Program-made: the position numbers and the translations under genes | Notes under the pieces: generated by a model | What the model was told of the DNA's origin: nothing | The model's input: only the letters and a program-made list of their open reading frames with translations | Database searches by the model: none | Shown: positions 1 to 11,900 of the stretch, one piece after another | How the letters are laid out: each line of letters starts with the position of its first letter | Numbering within the stretch: position 1 is the first letter of the stretch | Assembly: GCA_022828595.1 (NCBI GenBank) | Contig: JAKGHH010000005.1 | Coordinates: 60,941,655 to 61,005,654, forward strand | Direction: 5' to 3' | DNA length: 64,000 bases | DNA from: Nelumbo lutea | Lineage: Eukaryota > Streptophyta > Magnoliopsida > Proteales > Nelumbonaceae

Positions 1-1
1 G

Positions 2-212
2 GTGTTATCTGACTCCTTGCTGGAAAAGAGAATAGGAGTTGTCGTTGTTGGAGTTGGGCTCACCGGGTTAGCTGCTGCTACTCGGCTCCACTCGGATAAT
101 ATCCCATTTGTCCTCTTAGAAGCTTCGGACGGAGTTGGTGACCGTGTTAGAACCGACGTTGTCGAGGGATTTATCTTGGATGGAGGGTTTCAGATCTTCA
201 TTACTGCATACC
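2..212 (+). pseudogene. 5' fragment of FAD-dependent amine oxidase/desaturase-like gene
   Basis: The first 70 codons read as the N-terminal dinucleotide-binding fold of a plant FAD oxidoreductase (amine oxidase / phytoene-desaturase-like, usually plastid-targeted). Visible are a hydrophobic strand, a GxGxxG-type motif (GVGLTG), LAAATRL, an LLEASDGVG segment with the acidic residue that ends the Rossmann beta-alpha-beta unit, and GGFQIFITAY. In this family the protein continues for several hundred residues. Here, right after ITAY, the reading changes to a low-complexity basic stretch that stops at about 304, with no clear splice donor. Family glycines usually seen in the GGRVRT segment are replaced (GDRVRT). 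The start lies outside the window. It is most likely a gene fragment carried by or broken by repeats; a real first exon with an unusual border cannot be excluded. Confidence 0.6.
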
Positions 213-1410
213 TTAAACAAGACCGCTGCCAGCCGACTGAGAACAACGATAGTGGCGGCCGACGGAAAGACAGGAGAGAGAGGGAAATCAAACAGGACCG
301 CTGATTGAGAACGCCGCTGCTGAGAAATCAAAGAGGACCGCCGCTGAATGACTAAAAACAACGGTAGTGGCGGTTGGCGAATATGGTGTTTCTTCGAGTT
401 CTCCGTCGCCATCTCCCTTCGAGTCTTGTCCCTGCACCACCGATGGTTAGGAGTGAAATGAAAAAAAATTGGGTTTAAAAAAGAGACGTCTATTTGAATA
501 TTATGAGGGGCATTTAAGACTTTCAAACATATTTGAGTGTGTTCAGTGATGGCCCAAGATTTAAACATTTCAGATTTGAAACTCAAATTCAAATCAATTT
601 TAAGATGAACACCCAAACGCTTCTCGAGTTTAAGAAGTAATGTTATTAGATTTCAAACCTCTTAAAAGCGTTATCAAACTCCACCTTAGTGTAAACTTGA
701 TTGCATGGAGTGCAGAATAGCTATTTATCTGGCTGGGTAATTTCTATTTAATTTTTTTGCTTCACAATAGGAAATGACATTCACAATAGGAATGTGAATT
801 GTTACGAGTTCCACATATAAATTAAAGCCATCCTCCTTGGAAACAAATTGCTTCTTAAAACAAACAAAGAAAACACATTCCTACTTGAATGCACATTTTA
901 TTTACAAAACAGAAACTAAATTTCTTGTTCAAACATGATTCCATCCACCGTAGTGGGGGGTTGGCAACATAACAACTGTCAAATTAGCAAAATGAATATA
1001 TTCTTGATGATGTGGCAACTGTTTTTCTTTTGGAAAACAAAACCATACACATTTATAAATACCCCACTATTGATTTGATATCTTGTTTTAGAAATCACAT
1101 GACATCTGCTTTTCAAATTTTGTTTGCAAGTTCCAAAAAACAAATCAAAACCATTTGGTTTGATAAGAAGTTGGTTCTTAAAACAAACACACATAAAATA
1201 TGCTTTTGGTTATGTATACATTTTTTTTTTTCAAATTTCATACAAAAATGTCATCTTCAATTTAAGGCCAAGTCTAAGAGTGCTTAAAAATAAGCACTTA
1301 TTTTGGGCCAGGACCATACAATTAAGTATTTATTGATGATGGAGAAATAAGTCTAGAATAGGTGCTTATTACAATAAGCCCAAACTTCCAGCTTTTTTTT
1401 AGTGCTTAAG
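213..1410. other. Intergenic, no gene seen
   Basis: No supported coding sequence. Positions 229-265 and 337-375 carry a degenerate direct repeat (an accgctg...acaacgatagtggcgg type unit). Around 1266-1390 lies a short element rich in 'ataagcactta' motifs that resembles, in reverse orientation, the sequence near 62085-62125. The minus-strand open frame at 116-616 has no recognisable protein. Confidence 0.5.
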
Positions 1411-1666
1411 GTTATATTTGGTTGCAATGCAATTTTATTTGTACTAGTACAAATGCATAACATTGCATGAAAAAAATGCAAATTCTCATTTCATTTTGTT
1501 TTAGGTTTTACTTTATTCCTTTTTATATCTTAACTTCATTTGTACTACAGTCAAACAAAATAAGCAAAAAATTGAAATAAAAATAGGCCAGAATTTACAC
1601 TCAAACATTTATACTGCCATAATTTTGCATCAGTGCAAATTTATTTGCATTGCAACCAAACACAAC
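1411..1666. mobile_element. MITE (family with TGTTTGGTTGCAATGCAA-type ends), copy 1
   Basis: A 256-bp non-coding element with terminal inverted repeats: the left end reads gttatatttggttgcaatgc and the right end is its near-complement (gcattgcaaccaaacacaac). A second copy of the same length class and interior lies at 59469-59730. The ends look like PIF/Harbinger (Tourist) elements, but no clear 3-bp target duplication is visible, so the superfamily is tentative. Confidence 0.7.
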
Positions 1667-3480
1667 CCAAACAATAACCACTCGTTCAAATTTCCTTTAT
1701 CAAAACTGTCCTCATTTATTTTTTAAATTTCCAATCATGCCCTTCGAAGTTAAAAATGTAGGGTTTGAGACATCAGGCTGTCTTCTCCTTTGTCGCCGTA
1801 GACAGAAGCCTCTAGGCCCTCTACCACGTACACCCACTAGACTATTGGTCAATTGTTGTAGAGGTACAAGCTTCTACCACGTATACCCAATAGACCAAAC
1901 ATCTCGACCCCGCGAAACCTATTTCTCGAATTCTCTCTCTACGCCTTCCCTCCGACATGTAGTAACTAGCGACGATTCGTTTCGTCACCCTTCACCGAAA
2001 AGAAAACCTAAGTTGTGACTTGTGAGGGATTACAAATATTCAAATCGTGTCATTTCAGTCGTGACTTCGAATTACTGGTTGATCTTCTGCGTCCAGATTG
2101 CCATATATTTTGAAAATTTAAAGAAAAATAAGACAAAAGAGTCAAAAGTATATTTAAGTGCTTATGAAAGAAAAAGATCACCAATTCCCAAACATGGCCT
2201 AAGATTTATAAAGCCTATTTTGATCTATATATTTAATGTCATATTTGTCTTTTTAAACCATATTTTTTATAGTTTCAAAATGTCTTTGAAATCATCAGAA
2301 TGATGGTTTTTAAAGCAAAAACAAATCTTTTAGTAAAGAAATTATATGATTCATAGAACATCATATTAAATAAATAGATGAAAGCATATTCTTTATACCA
2401 GAAATTCAAGAACACTTGTTTTTGTTTCAGCTTTGGAAACAAATTACAAATATATAACCAAGAACATTTCTTCTGCGATTTTTGTTAAGAACTAATTTGT
2501 TTTCAAACTAGCTGGTTTTGTTTTGTTTTCGGAAACTTGCAATCAGGGAAAAAAAAAACATTTCACATTGAAGAACACCCCCTTGATGGTTCAAAACCTT
2601 GAATTATTTTCGAAATAAAACCAACATGCTTTTGCTTCTCAAAACAAAAAAAAAACACAGTTCAAGAATGTCTTTCATTTTTTTTTGATTTGACAATTTT
2701 ATAAACAGATGAAAAACATTCATGTTGTAGAACTTCCCCCTTGGTGAAAAACATAACAAATTAATCACAACAGTTCATTTGAATTTGGCATGTTGTTTGG
2801 TCAGAGGTGTATAATCATATTAATTTTAATTTCAATATTTTGTGTATAAGAAAAATTGATCTGGTGGTTATTCTCATAGAAGAGCTAAAGGGAGGCTAGA
2901 AAGAAAAGAGGCAAATAAGAAATAATCTAGGAACTCAAAGTACGACTGAGGAAATAGCCTTGATAGTGTAGCATGACCAAATAGGATTTGATAATAGCTG
3001 ATTTAATGTAGTGACCAGTAATTTCAGACCATTGTTGACTGAGACGGTTGAACAGGTGACCTGAATAGCTGAATATATCCCGTTATTTGATGGTTTTGAC
3101 TTTGGTCAATGAGCTAAGCCTAATTGAACTACCAAACCTGCCACCTGGCCAATTGTCTGGGTGTCAAAAGGTCCAGATTTTGAAACACCGGTAGTGACTG
3201 GGGTTTGCTGATTTAAGTTTTTTATCTCCTTCGGTGACACAAATTCCTTTCCCTTCTAATTCTTTTCAGAGTTAGATCCTATACAAAGCATTTCCATAAC
3301 TTACATAAAGAAAAAAATCGAAAAGACAACCAAATAGAATACTTCCATTAAGCTCAACTGAGATCATTAAAACTTAAAAGAGCCTCTTGCTGGTATTAAG
3401 TACATATTGGCTTTATAGCCTCACTAAAGCACATTGAACAATCTAAAGACCATATACAAGCCCTCTAAAGGGGCGCATGT
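1667..3480. other. Intergenic repeat-rich DNA
   Basis: No supported gene. The 2300-2745 part is homologous by eye to the element at 38580-38990 (shared runs around 'gaacatcatattaaataa' and 'attcaagaacac', and ends of the type gtagaac-tt-ccccct at about 2563-2582 and 2720-2745), so it is decayed copies of one repeat. The last several hundred bases before 3481 probably include the 3' UTR of the polyprenol reductase gene, which reads leftwards. Confidence 0.45.
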
Positions 3481-6400
3481 TTAATAAATATAAGGAATAA
3501 TAGCACGCCTGTTAGGGGGGTAGTTATCAAACTTACGTATATACCACCTTTGTGTTTCTGCCGCTGCAAAGGCAAGATTTGCCACCTATGACACCATTCA
3601 ATGCAAAAACTTTGGTTTCAGAGAAAAATGAAAGGACAAAAAGTGATACAGAAGTATTCAGAACGAATTTCTGATAAGAGTCAGGGAGGGAAGATACCAC
3701 AAATCCAAAGAGTAACCAAATTGTAAGGTCTGAACCTCCACTAGCAATCACAAGACCAGCATATATAACCTGCATTACACCAGAGAAGAATTTTGAATAT
3801 TAACAAACCAGGACAAAAAAGAATGCAAAGCGCTTAAGCATTAGCATGATGAAGCACTTTCCCCAGAAAAATCTTACAATTTCAGCAAGGTAATGTGGAC
3901 ATGAAACAATTTCAAACCAATCACCCTGAGGGATTACATACTCGTCAGTTTGATCTCTTTGTTCTCGCAGTGAACCCTGTTAAACACTTGGAAATTTTGG
4001 TAAATGTGCAAAACAAGAAAACAGACTTCCAATTTAGAACTTTACCTCCTCCCCCCAAGAAAAGGGAAAGTCACATTTTAGTGTGATCAGGAATTTAAAA
4101 ATCTATATTGTGATCAGGAATTTAAAAAGAGAAATTCACCCATGTTTTTGAGGCTCCATCTGGCACTATTAACGATTGATCCCCTGGGTGGTGTTTGTGT
4201 GTTTTTATCCAAGGATCTACTATTTTTCTATTTTCTTTAGGTTTTCTTTCTATTTCCTTATTTCCCCCCTATTTCTCTTGATTTACTCATGGAAACATGG
4301 ATTGACCTGCTGAGTCAGATGGCTGAAAATACGCCATTCATGCATGAATGATAGCTTTAGTATATCTCTTTCAAATAAGAAGTTAATTATGAAAGGACCG
4401 TTGGATGAAATGAGATTGAACTTGGTGGATATGTAGGAATCTTTAGCGCTGCCACCTCAGCTGCCATATATTACTGAATTGTATACCAGTTCTGCAGTTT
4501 GATCCCGATTCCCTCTTGAAACTCCATCTTTGATAGATCAATAATAAAAAGCTTGTTGTTCAAGCTTTCTATTTCCAAAACAGTTCCAACACCAAAAAAT
4601 AAATTTAGATAAATCATTACAAACTCAAGATGCATGAGTACAGTTAACAAGAACATATGTGTTACCAGGACATGATTCTAAATGATCAAATAATTCTTAT
4701 TTTGCCAAGCAAATTAACTGATGGTTCAACACTGACTGGCAGGACATAATTCTTACAAGAGACATTTGGGTCGTTTGGGTGGAGAGGAATGTTAAAATAT
4801 TTGAAAAAATGCTCAGTCAGAAGAGGTAGTGGTTAGAAAGATACAATGCATGCTTTCTCATGTCTGGGAGTGCATAAATTGTTAAAGGGAATACCTTATA
4901 GTCTCACTTTCTGAAAGAGATTCTTTTTGTGTAAAAGGGATTAGGTGATGAGGTGGTCTTTTTGTATATCATTTGTGCACAGTTCCTGGGTAAATGTGGG
5001 GCTATTGTAATTTTGTTTTGACACAGCAATACGATACAAAATTACAAATCTTTACTTTGCTCTTTTTCATAAAGAAAAAAAAAAACACTTACAAGAATTG
5101 AATGGCAACGGTGCTGATGAATCCAACCCCAAATAAAAATAGCAGCTCCAATCCACTGAAACCATCCAAGCATTATAAGAGGCTTCATACATCCCCACAA
5201 ATCAAACTCAATAACTGACATGTTTTGTTGGCCTTTAACAATGAATTCAGCTACTTGATGAGCAGAAAATCTCAACACCTCCAGTGCATACCTACTGCAA
5301 AGTGAGAATGGTGCTGCTGTATAAAAACTACCTTCAGAAAAATCAGAAAAGTCAAATGATATGGTTTAGCACATATGTACAAGTTACAGAAATGGTAACA
5401 AAAATAAAATATAAAAGCTGATATGGTATTAATCCAAAAATGATCTAGTTTTTTTTATTGATCAAGAAAACAGGAAAAATCTCAATGTCAATATCCATTC
5501 CAAAACAAAAATCTAATAATAGGATATTGAGTTTCAATGTTGTATAGCTGGTGATAAAATGAGGGCACCTTCATGCATGCAAAGCCCAAGGCCTGCAAAT
5601 TCAAAGGTTCTGAATAAAGTTATTACATGTTAAATAGTGATGGCCAGTTTTCAGCCAGTATGGTGGTAAAACTAGAAATGGCTTAGGAAAAATTGCAGTC
5701 ATATTTTCATAGATATGCATCCCTCAAGCATCATTTTATACAAGGTTTGAGTTATTCACCAGGGTTTAATTACTGTTGTAGCCTTAGGCATTGAGAAAGT
5801 TGTTTTTTAACTGCAAACTTTCCTTGTTGCATTTTCTCATCTGAAGGGGCGTCCTTGGGATCTAGGTTGCATCCTATACTTGATTTCTTCCCTTGCAAAA
5901 GAGAAGTACTTATGGAAAGAGAGCAAAGAGACTAGTAACCAAAACTATTTCATCCCCATTAAAATAGCACTGATAGCCGAACTCACAAAGTCACAATGGC
6001 TGGCACCCAATACAGTTCTCCTCATACAACTCTTCTGGCTAACTCCTGTTGATATTCTATTCATCTTGTTAGTGGTTGTAAGTTTTTATAAGTTTGAGAA
6101 GCATTACAATGGTTGCAGATCATCTAGCAACTTTATAAGTTAGTCTTGGATATGTCATCTATACTCTGTTTTTCTCATTATTTGTACAGGATGCATCTGT
6201 TTGAGATAATGAACTTTTGTGTCCCAGATTCTGTGAGTTGACAATAATGTTTTTCTCACCAGCAATTTTGATGAATATGACAAGTTCACAATAATAGTAA
6301 AACTGCAAGACAAATGAAACAACTCCAAAAGGACACAGCAATTTCTACAAGCCAGACATTGTCCAAAGTACTAAACTAAATTTAAAAAATAAACTATGAA

Positions 6401-7869
6401 ATAAGAAAATGTGAAGGAAATTTTCACAGGCATCAACGGACCAATAAAAAAAAGTATCCCTTGAAACAAAACGAATATAAATCATAGATTTAGCAATTGG
6501 TGAATTCAAACGAGCAATTATAATAGAGTTCAACCAGAAGGTATGTAATAAGCTTTTTTGAACATATATAGAAATGCGACACCATTCAAGCTTTAGCAAA
6601 TGGATACCATGAAATGCATTATTCAGGTCAGCAGGATGTTTGAATTGACTTGCAACGTATGCTAATACATAAACCATACAGATACCATTTTAGTGGAGAA
6701 GAAACAATACTTCATATTGGAGATTGTTAAATTATCATATAGTCAAAACCAAAAGTAATTTGTGTATGGAAGAGGAGGTTACAAGAAAAAAAAAATATAG
6801 ATTGAGAAATGATCAGGAACTCACAAGATCCCAGTTAGATAGCCAAAAATGTGCATTCGAGCAGAAGGGCTATAGTTAAAAACATGAAGTGTCTCATAAA
6901 GGCGTCTCAAGACTTGAATTTCCATCAATAAAAGCAAAAACACAGTCTTCCAAACACTGTATCTATGCTTTACTGTGGTTGAATGAGACTTGTGCATGGA
7001 AAAGATATGTGCACCTCCAGTCAAGTAGCTCGCAACTGTTGAGTAATGCAGAGACTCAGAACCCAATGGAACCATCCGACATGCATAGAACCATGTCATA
7101 AGTAGCAGGACTGTTGTCCATATTGCAGCCACCACATAAAAATGCAAGAAGAATTTCTGAGGGACAGTAAATTTCTACAGGTCCACAAGATAACAAGTCA
7201 GTTGAAACTTGACTAAGCCAATTAGGTTAGTTGGAAGAATAAGCAAATGAACTCAAAAGAATGTGTTGCAGTAGAGTTTTAATGGCACAGTAAACCAAAC
7301 TTTAGCCCTTTGTTAAATATCTGCTTTTTCTTTGGTGATGAGGATGGGGGCATCTAATTCATTAAAAAGTAGTCCTAAATTTTGAAAAATTTAGCAAATG
7401 CCACTGTAATGAAAATTAAGTTAGCCATGAATCAACAACAATGGAGAAAACTACCTAATAGTAATTCAGTAACATAGATTTTTATTCTTTTCTTCTACCA
7501 AAAACAGAGTAATGTCGATATTTTTAGTTCTGCAATTGCCCAATATGGAAGTTTAGAAACTTCAGACACAAAATAGACAAAACTTGAATAGAAAGAGAAG
7601 TCTTTACCAAAAAAAAAAAAGAAAGAAAGAGAAGCAAAACAGATTAACAGAATGAGCTTTTCTTCTGATTACCAAAAAAAAGAGCTTTTCTTCTACAGTT
7701 CTACTAGACTTACATTTGAAGAAGACTGCATGACCTTCCCTCTTTTCGCGAATCCCAAGATAGCTCCATGAAAAGAACTGAGACGAGAGGAGGGTATGGA
7801 AGCAACCAGTATGGGCAATATTCCTGCGATCCATGCTGCTCTGAGCACTAAAGCAAGCCTTAACTCCAT
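3481..7869 (-). CDS. PPRD2: Polyprenol reductase (SRD5A3-like), six exons, intact
   Basis: Exons in transcript order: 7869-7714, 7174-6825, 5327-5093, 3976-3878, 3769-3698 and 3585-3481. All borders are GT..AG, the frame stays open, and the total is 1017 nt or 338 aa, the usual size of plant polyprenol reductases. The family reduces the alpha-isoprene unit of polyprenol to make dolichol, the lipid carrier for N-glycosylation, in the ER membrane with NADPH. Visible are several hydrophobic segments and the C-terminal steroid-5-alpha-reductase domain: [21 protein letters not shown] at residues about 260-280 is the family signature (GDWFE..S.PHY..E), and the protein ends in a short basic, aromatic tail ([14 protein letters not shown]). 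The start at 7869 is the first ATG that matches the family N-terminus ([13 protein letters not shown]); the frame is open upstream but has no family similarity there. The gene is head to head with the WD40 gene. No lesion was seen. The paralogue number (PPRD1 or PPRD2) is not certain. Confidence 0.93.
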
Positions 7870-8976
7870 GGTTGCAAGAGCTACTGCGATGGAAACAGGA
7901 AAGGAGAGAGAGCTTTCAGCTTCAAAACAGAGGTTTCTGGTGGAATCCCTAAATTCTTTAGGTACACGTCTACACGCACACGGCAGTTTCCTTTTTGTTT
8001 TGGCTCGAAATAGAAAGAAGTTGCAATTTTTTTTTGTTTTTGTTTTTTGAATTTTCAAGAGCAGCCATTGGGTGGTAGACACCGTTTGGTTCTCGTGAGT
8101 TACTGAACGATCAAATAATCGCTCTAAGGAAGGCGACGTGAGCTCGAAGTAATACCAGGCGTGAAGTTTTGGAATTCAGAAGGGAGCTTGTCACTGCGTA
8201 ATGTGCATTTCTGGAAGCAAAGAAAGAAGGAACAAGGAGACAAGACAATACCTTTCTCTTACCACGGTCTTCTTTTTCTTCTTCCTCTGTTCAGAAGGAT
8301 CTCGAGACGCAGAGTCCGACAGAGGGAGGATTGGAAGACGCTACCATTGTAACGATAGCAATGCTCTTCGACAAATGAAGGTCTCTGACTAGGATGGGGT
8401 CTATTGGATGGCGTTGACTAGATTCCAATCTGACGTTAAATAAATGCTTTCCACTGTCATCTTTACTATACGGTCCAGATACTTGCCTTGGCTTCACCGT
8501 CTCTGGAGTCTGATCTCTTTCTCTCTCTCGTACGTGGAGCCATTCAACTAGGAACAAATGAAGCAGAAAGTAGTCAAAGCCGCGCGGCAGCAAAAGCAAT
8601 ATGCCACATTTGACGGTCATTCTAGTTGGACGCAATAAGACGAGTGTCGAGGGTTTTCAGCTCCTATCGCACAATTTCGTAATCTTCGAACTTTACAGAA
8701 TTCGAACTCTCTTTGGTTTATTTAGAAAATAAGAATGATAGTAGATAACTTGTGTGCGTATAACGCCACTAATCGTGTTTTGCTCTCTACATCCAATTCC
8801 GCATAGTAATATTTCCTCACTCGAAGGTTTCCTTCAATGGTTTTGCAAAAATAGCAAACAAGTATTAATTCTACTGCTACCTAGGGTTCTATAACGTACA
8901 CCCACTCTGGACCTTTTTGTCTGGGCTGGTAATGGTAACGATTCTTCAATGTTTAATAGCAGAGTTGTGATTCAGA
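7870..8976. promoter_or_regulatory. Shared 1.1 kb upstream region of two divergent genes
   Basis: The polyprenol reductase start codon (7869, minus) and the WD40 gene start codon (8977, plus) face away from each other, with 1,107 bp between them. The stretch must hold both 5' UTRs and promoters. No convincing TATA box was identified for either gene. Open frames in it (for example 8161-8352 and 8291-8635) resemble nothing known. Confidence 0.5.
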
Positions 8977-11900
8977 ATGAATACAAGGCGTCCTCCTCCC
9001 GATCCAGTTGCAGTTCTGAGAGGCCATCGTGCTTCTGTAATGGATGTTTGCTTCCATCCAACTAAACCTTTACTGTTTACAGGGTATAGCTATTTACTTG
9101 CTTTTTCTTTCTTTTCTTTACTATTTCCTTTTTTCTTCCTGTTGTTATTTATCTATTTCATCATATATAGATAGATAGATAGATAGATAGATACCGGTGA
9201 ATTTGAAAGTTCCGGATGTGTTTTATCCATTTTTTTTCTTAGTAACCGTAGTACTAAGAAAAAGAAGAAAATATAATGAAGGATATTCGACATTTGAGGG
9301 CCTTATTTGAATTGGTGGATGTTTATACAGTGCTACTAATGGTGAGTTGCGGATTTGGGACACAACCCAACACAGGACACTTTCTTCTTCATGGTACAGT
9401 CTTTTGATTTCTTTAATTCGCCCAGGTTTCACTTTTGATGTTGAGCCCATGGAGTTCCAAATTTATGCATATCATTGGACAAGTTCTGGTGGAAAATGTA
9501 TTCCAGGGTGCATACTGCAGCACATGGGATCATTTGCATTGCTACCAGTCCTTTGATTGGAAACAACAAAATTGTCAGGTGCATTTCTTTCCTGTTCATT
9601 CATTCTTACCAGGAATTTTAAGATTTTGAATAATCTTGAATATCTCACAAAATTTCAGGCTTCTTTTGACTTTGAATTGAGTTTGATGATTTACTTTTAT
9701 TTCGTTTAATTGCATGTAGCCAAGGTAGGGATGGAACTGTTAAGTATTGGGATATTGAAGAGGGAGGACTTCTCAGGTAGTTGACCTTATGATTTGTTTG
9801 TCCATGTTTTTCTTTTTTTATGAATTTCAAACCTTTTGAATTATTCATGGATGGATTTGTCTGCTAATATTTCTTTGAGTAATTTTCTGTTTGGATGTTG
9901 TTGGTATACATGATTAATTGATAATTTGGCCTTTTTTTTTGTTTTTGTATGGTCAGGTTAATGAAGTGACTACTAAATTCCAAAGTTTCCAAGTTTCTTG
10001 GCCAATTATATAAATTAGGAAACCTGGGTATGTCAAAAAAGCATGGGAAGCAATCATGTTTTATGAGGCAGACAGGTTCCAGGCACATTGTGGGTTAAGT
10101 TCATCCATTTTTGTTTTAGGCTTTCAGCTTATACCTGGAAGGTTCAGTTACCTTTTCTCACAAAAAAGGGTTGAGTTTTGGCCCAGAGATATCCTATTTG
10201 TGATGGAACAGATTGTTTCCCTGTTCACATGTGGCATCACATCCCCACAGTATGAGATTTCTGTTATAAATGTACCTTATTTTAACTCATAAGACACACA
10301 AACATTTTTGCAGGTCCTAAGGTTGAGAAAAGGGAAAGCAGAAGAAAAGAAAAATGGATAAAAGTTCTTGAGGTTTATATGGGCCTTTTTATGGCTTCCA
10401 CAATTGTCAATAGCCTGCTTTTCACAAATCCATATGAACCCAATCCCATGCCATGGGCTTACAATTACGCTTTACACATATAGGCCCAAGCCTAATGAAT
10501 CTTGTAGTCGAGCCTGAAGTACGTGAGTTTAGATCCATGCAAGAGAGTCTATCTTGTGATAATTTAACTCAATTGTCCAGCATGAATAGGTGCTACTTAA
10601 TATGCAAAGGGTTCTCCCCAATCTTTTCATGAGATGGTTTAGATCCTCAAGATTTTCTGGAACTATGTAGGATTTATTTGTTTAGTGCAACTTGTTGTAC
10701 ATTTCAGCCTTAAAACCATTAGCTTTAAACACTCAAAGAGTTATACAGAAAACTAAATAAAGTTGAACTTATTTTCAAAAAAGCCCTTAGCTTTAGAATG
10801 TAGCCTAACTTACAACCCTTAAACCCCTTTAATATATATTCAATACCTTACCTTTAGGCTATGTTTGGTTTGGAGGAAAAGGTAAGGAAAGGAAGGGAAA
10901 GGTATGAAAACCTATACAAAGTTTGTAAAGGTTTTCTTACCTTTCCCTACTTTTTCCTTCAAACCAAACATAGCTTTAATTCTTAAAAATAATTATCAAC
11001 TATTTGCATTCTGGTTGAGCATCATACATATAAACTTCTGCATGTAATTTAATGTTAGTTCTGAAATTATAAGTTGCTGTCATCTGGCCTCAAACTTTGG
11101 CAGTTTGGCTTTCATTTTTCTTTCTTTCTTCTATTTGTTCCTTCTTTTTTTGCTGTTCTTTTTTTGCTCTAAACTCTTGCACTTTGATTCTTGACAGGAC
11201 ACCTTCAGTTACTATCAAAACAAATTCTTACCATTTCTGCAAACTTTCATTAGTGAAGACACCAAGTCATTGTTTGGTGCAAACCCAAGCTGATATCTCC
11301 CCTATTGATGTACCTGTTGAGCAACTAAGTAATAAAGTACTCAAAGAACGTAAGGATGATGATATGGAAGCACGACAAACTTCTAGTGTGGAAGTTCTAG
11401 ATGGTATTAAAAGTGAAAGTATTGAAGGAGGAGGTCAAACTGAGAGCATTTTTCAAATGAAAGGTTTGTATATTTTGCAAATTATTATCCAAAATTAATG
11501 TATATTTGGATGCATTTGTACTTGATGACTTGATCTTTTTTTTTTTTTTTTTTTATCAGTAGTGGTTAAAATTTTATTGATGTATTTAAAAGAATGATGT
11601 ACAGTCATGATTCTACAAAGCACCTTTAAGATTGGGCCAGTATCAGTAACCCACGCCTGTTTATGATTTTTAACTTACAAATTACATACTTCCCTCTTGG
11701 AAAGCGTCCCAGCAATATAGTTGATCTATTGATACACTTAGTTTGGCTGATCTTTGAATCCAATTAAATGTTACACTTAGTTTGGCTAGTATAGCTTGCT
11801 TGTTTCAGTTGCTTGCCAATGCTTTGATAACCCACTTGTTGCTAATGTTATTCATTTGTTGATTTTTGGGCTGATATCACTTTTTTTTTTCTTTATTTAC

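Noticed and set aside
116..616. 166-codon minus-strand open frame over the left-edge gene fragment
   Set aside because: No recognisable domain; it overlaps antisense to a clear FAD-fold coding fragment and repeats, so it is a chance frame.
8291..8635. 114-codon minus-strand frame in the gap between the divergent genes
   Set aside because: No motif; lies where promoters and 5' UTRs of two real genes must be.
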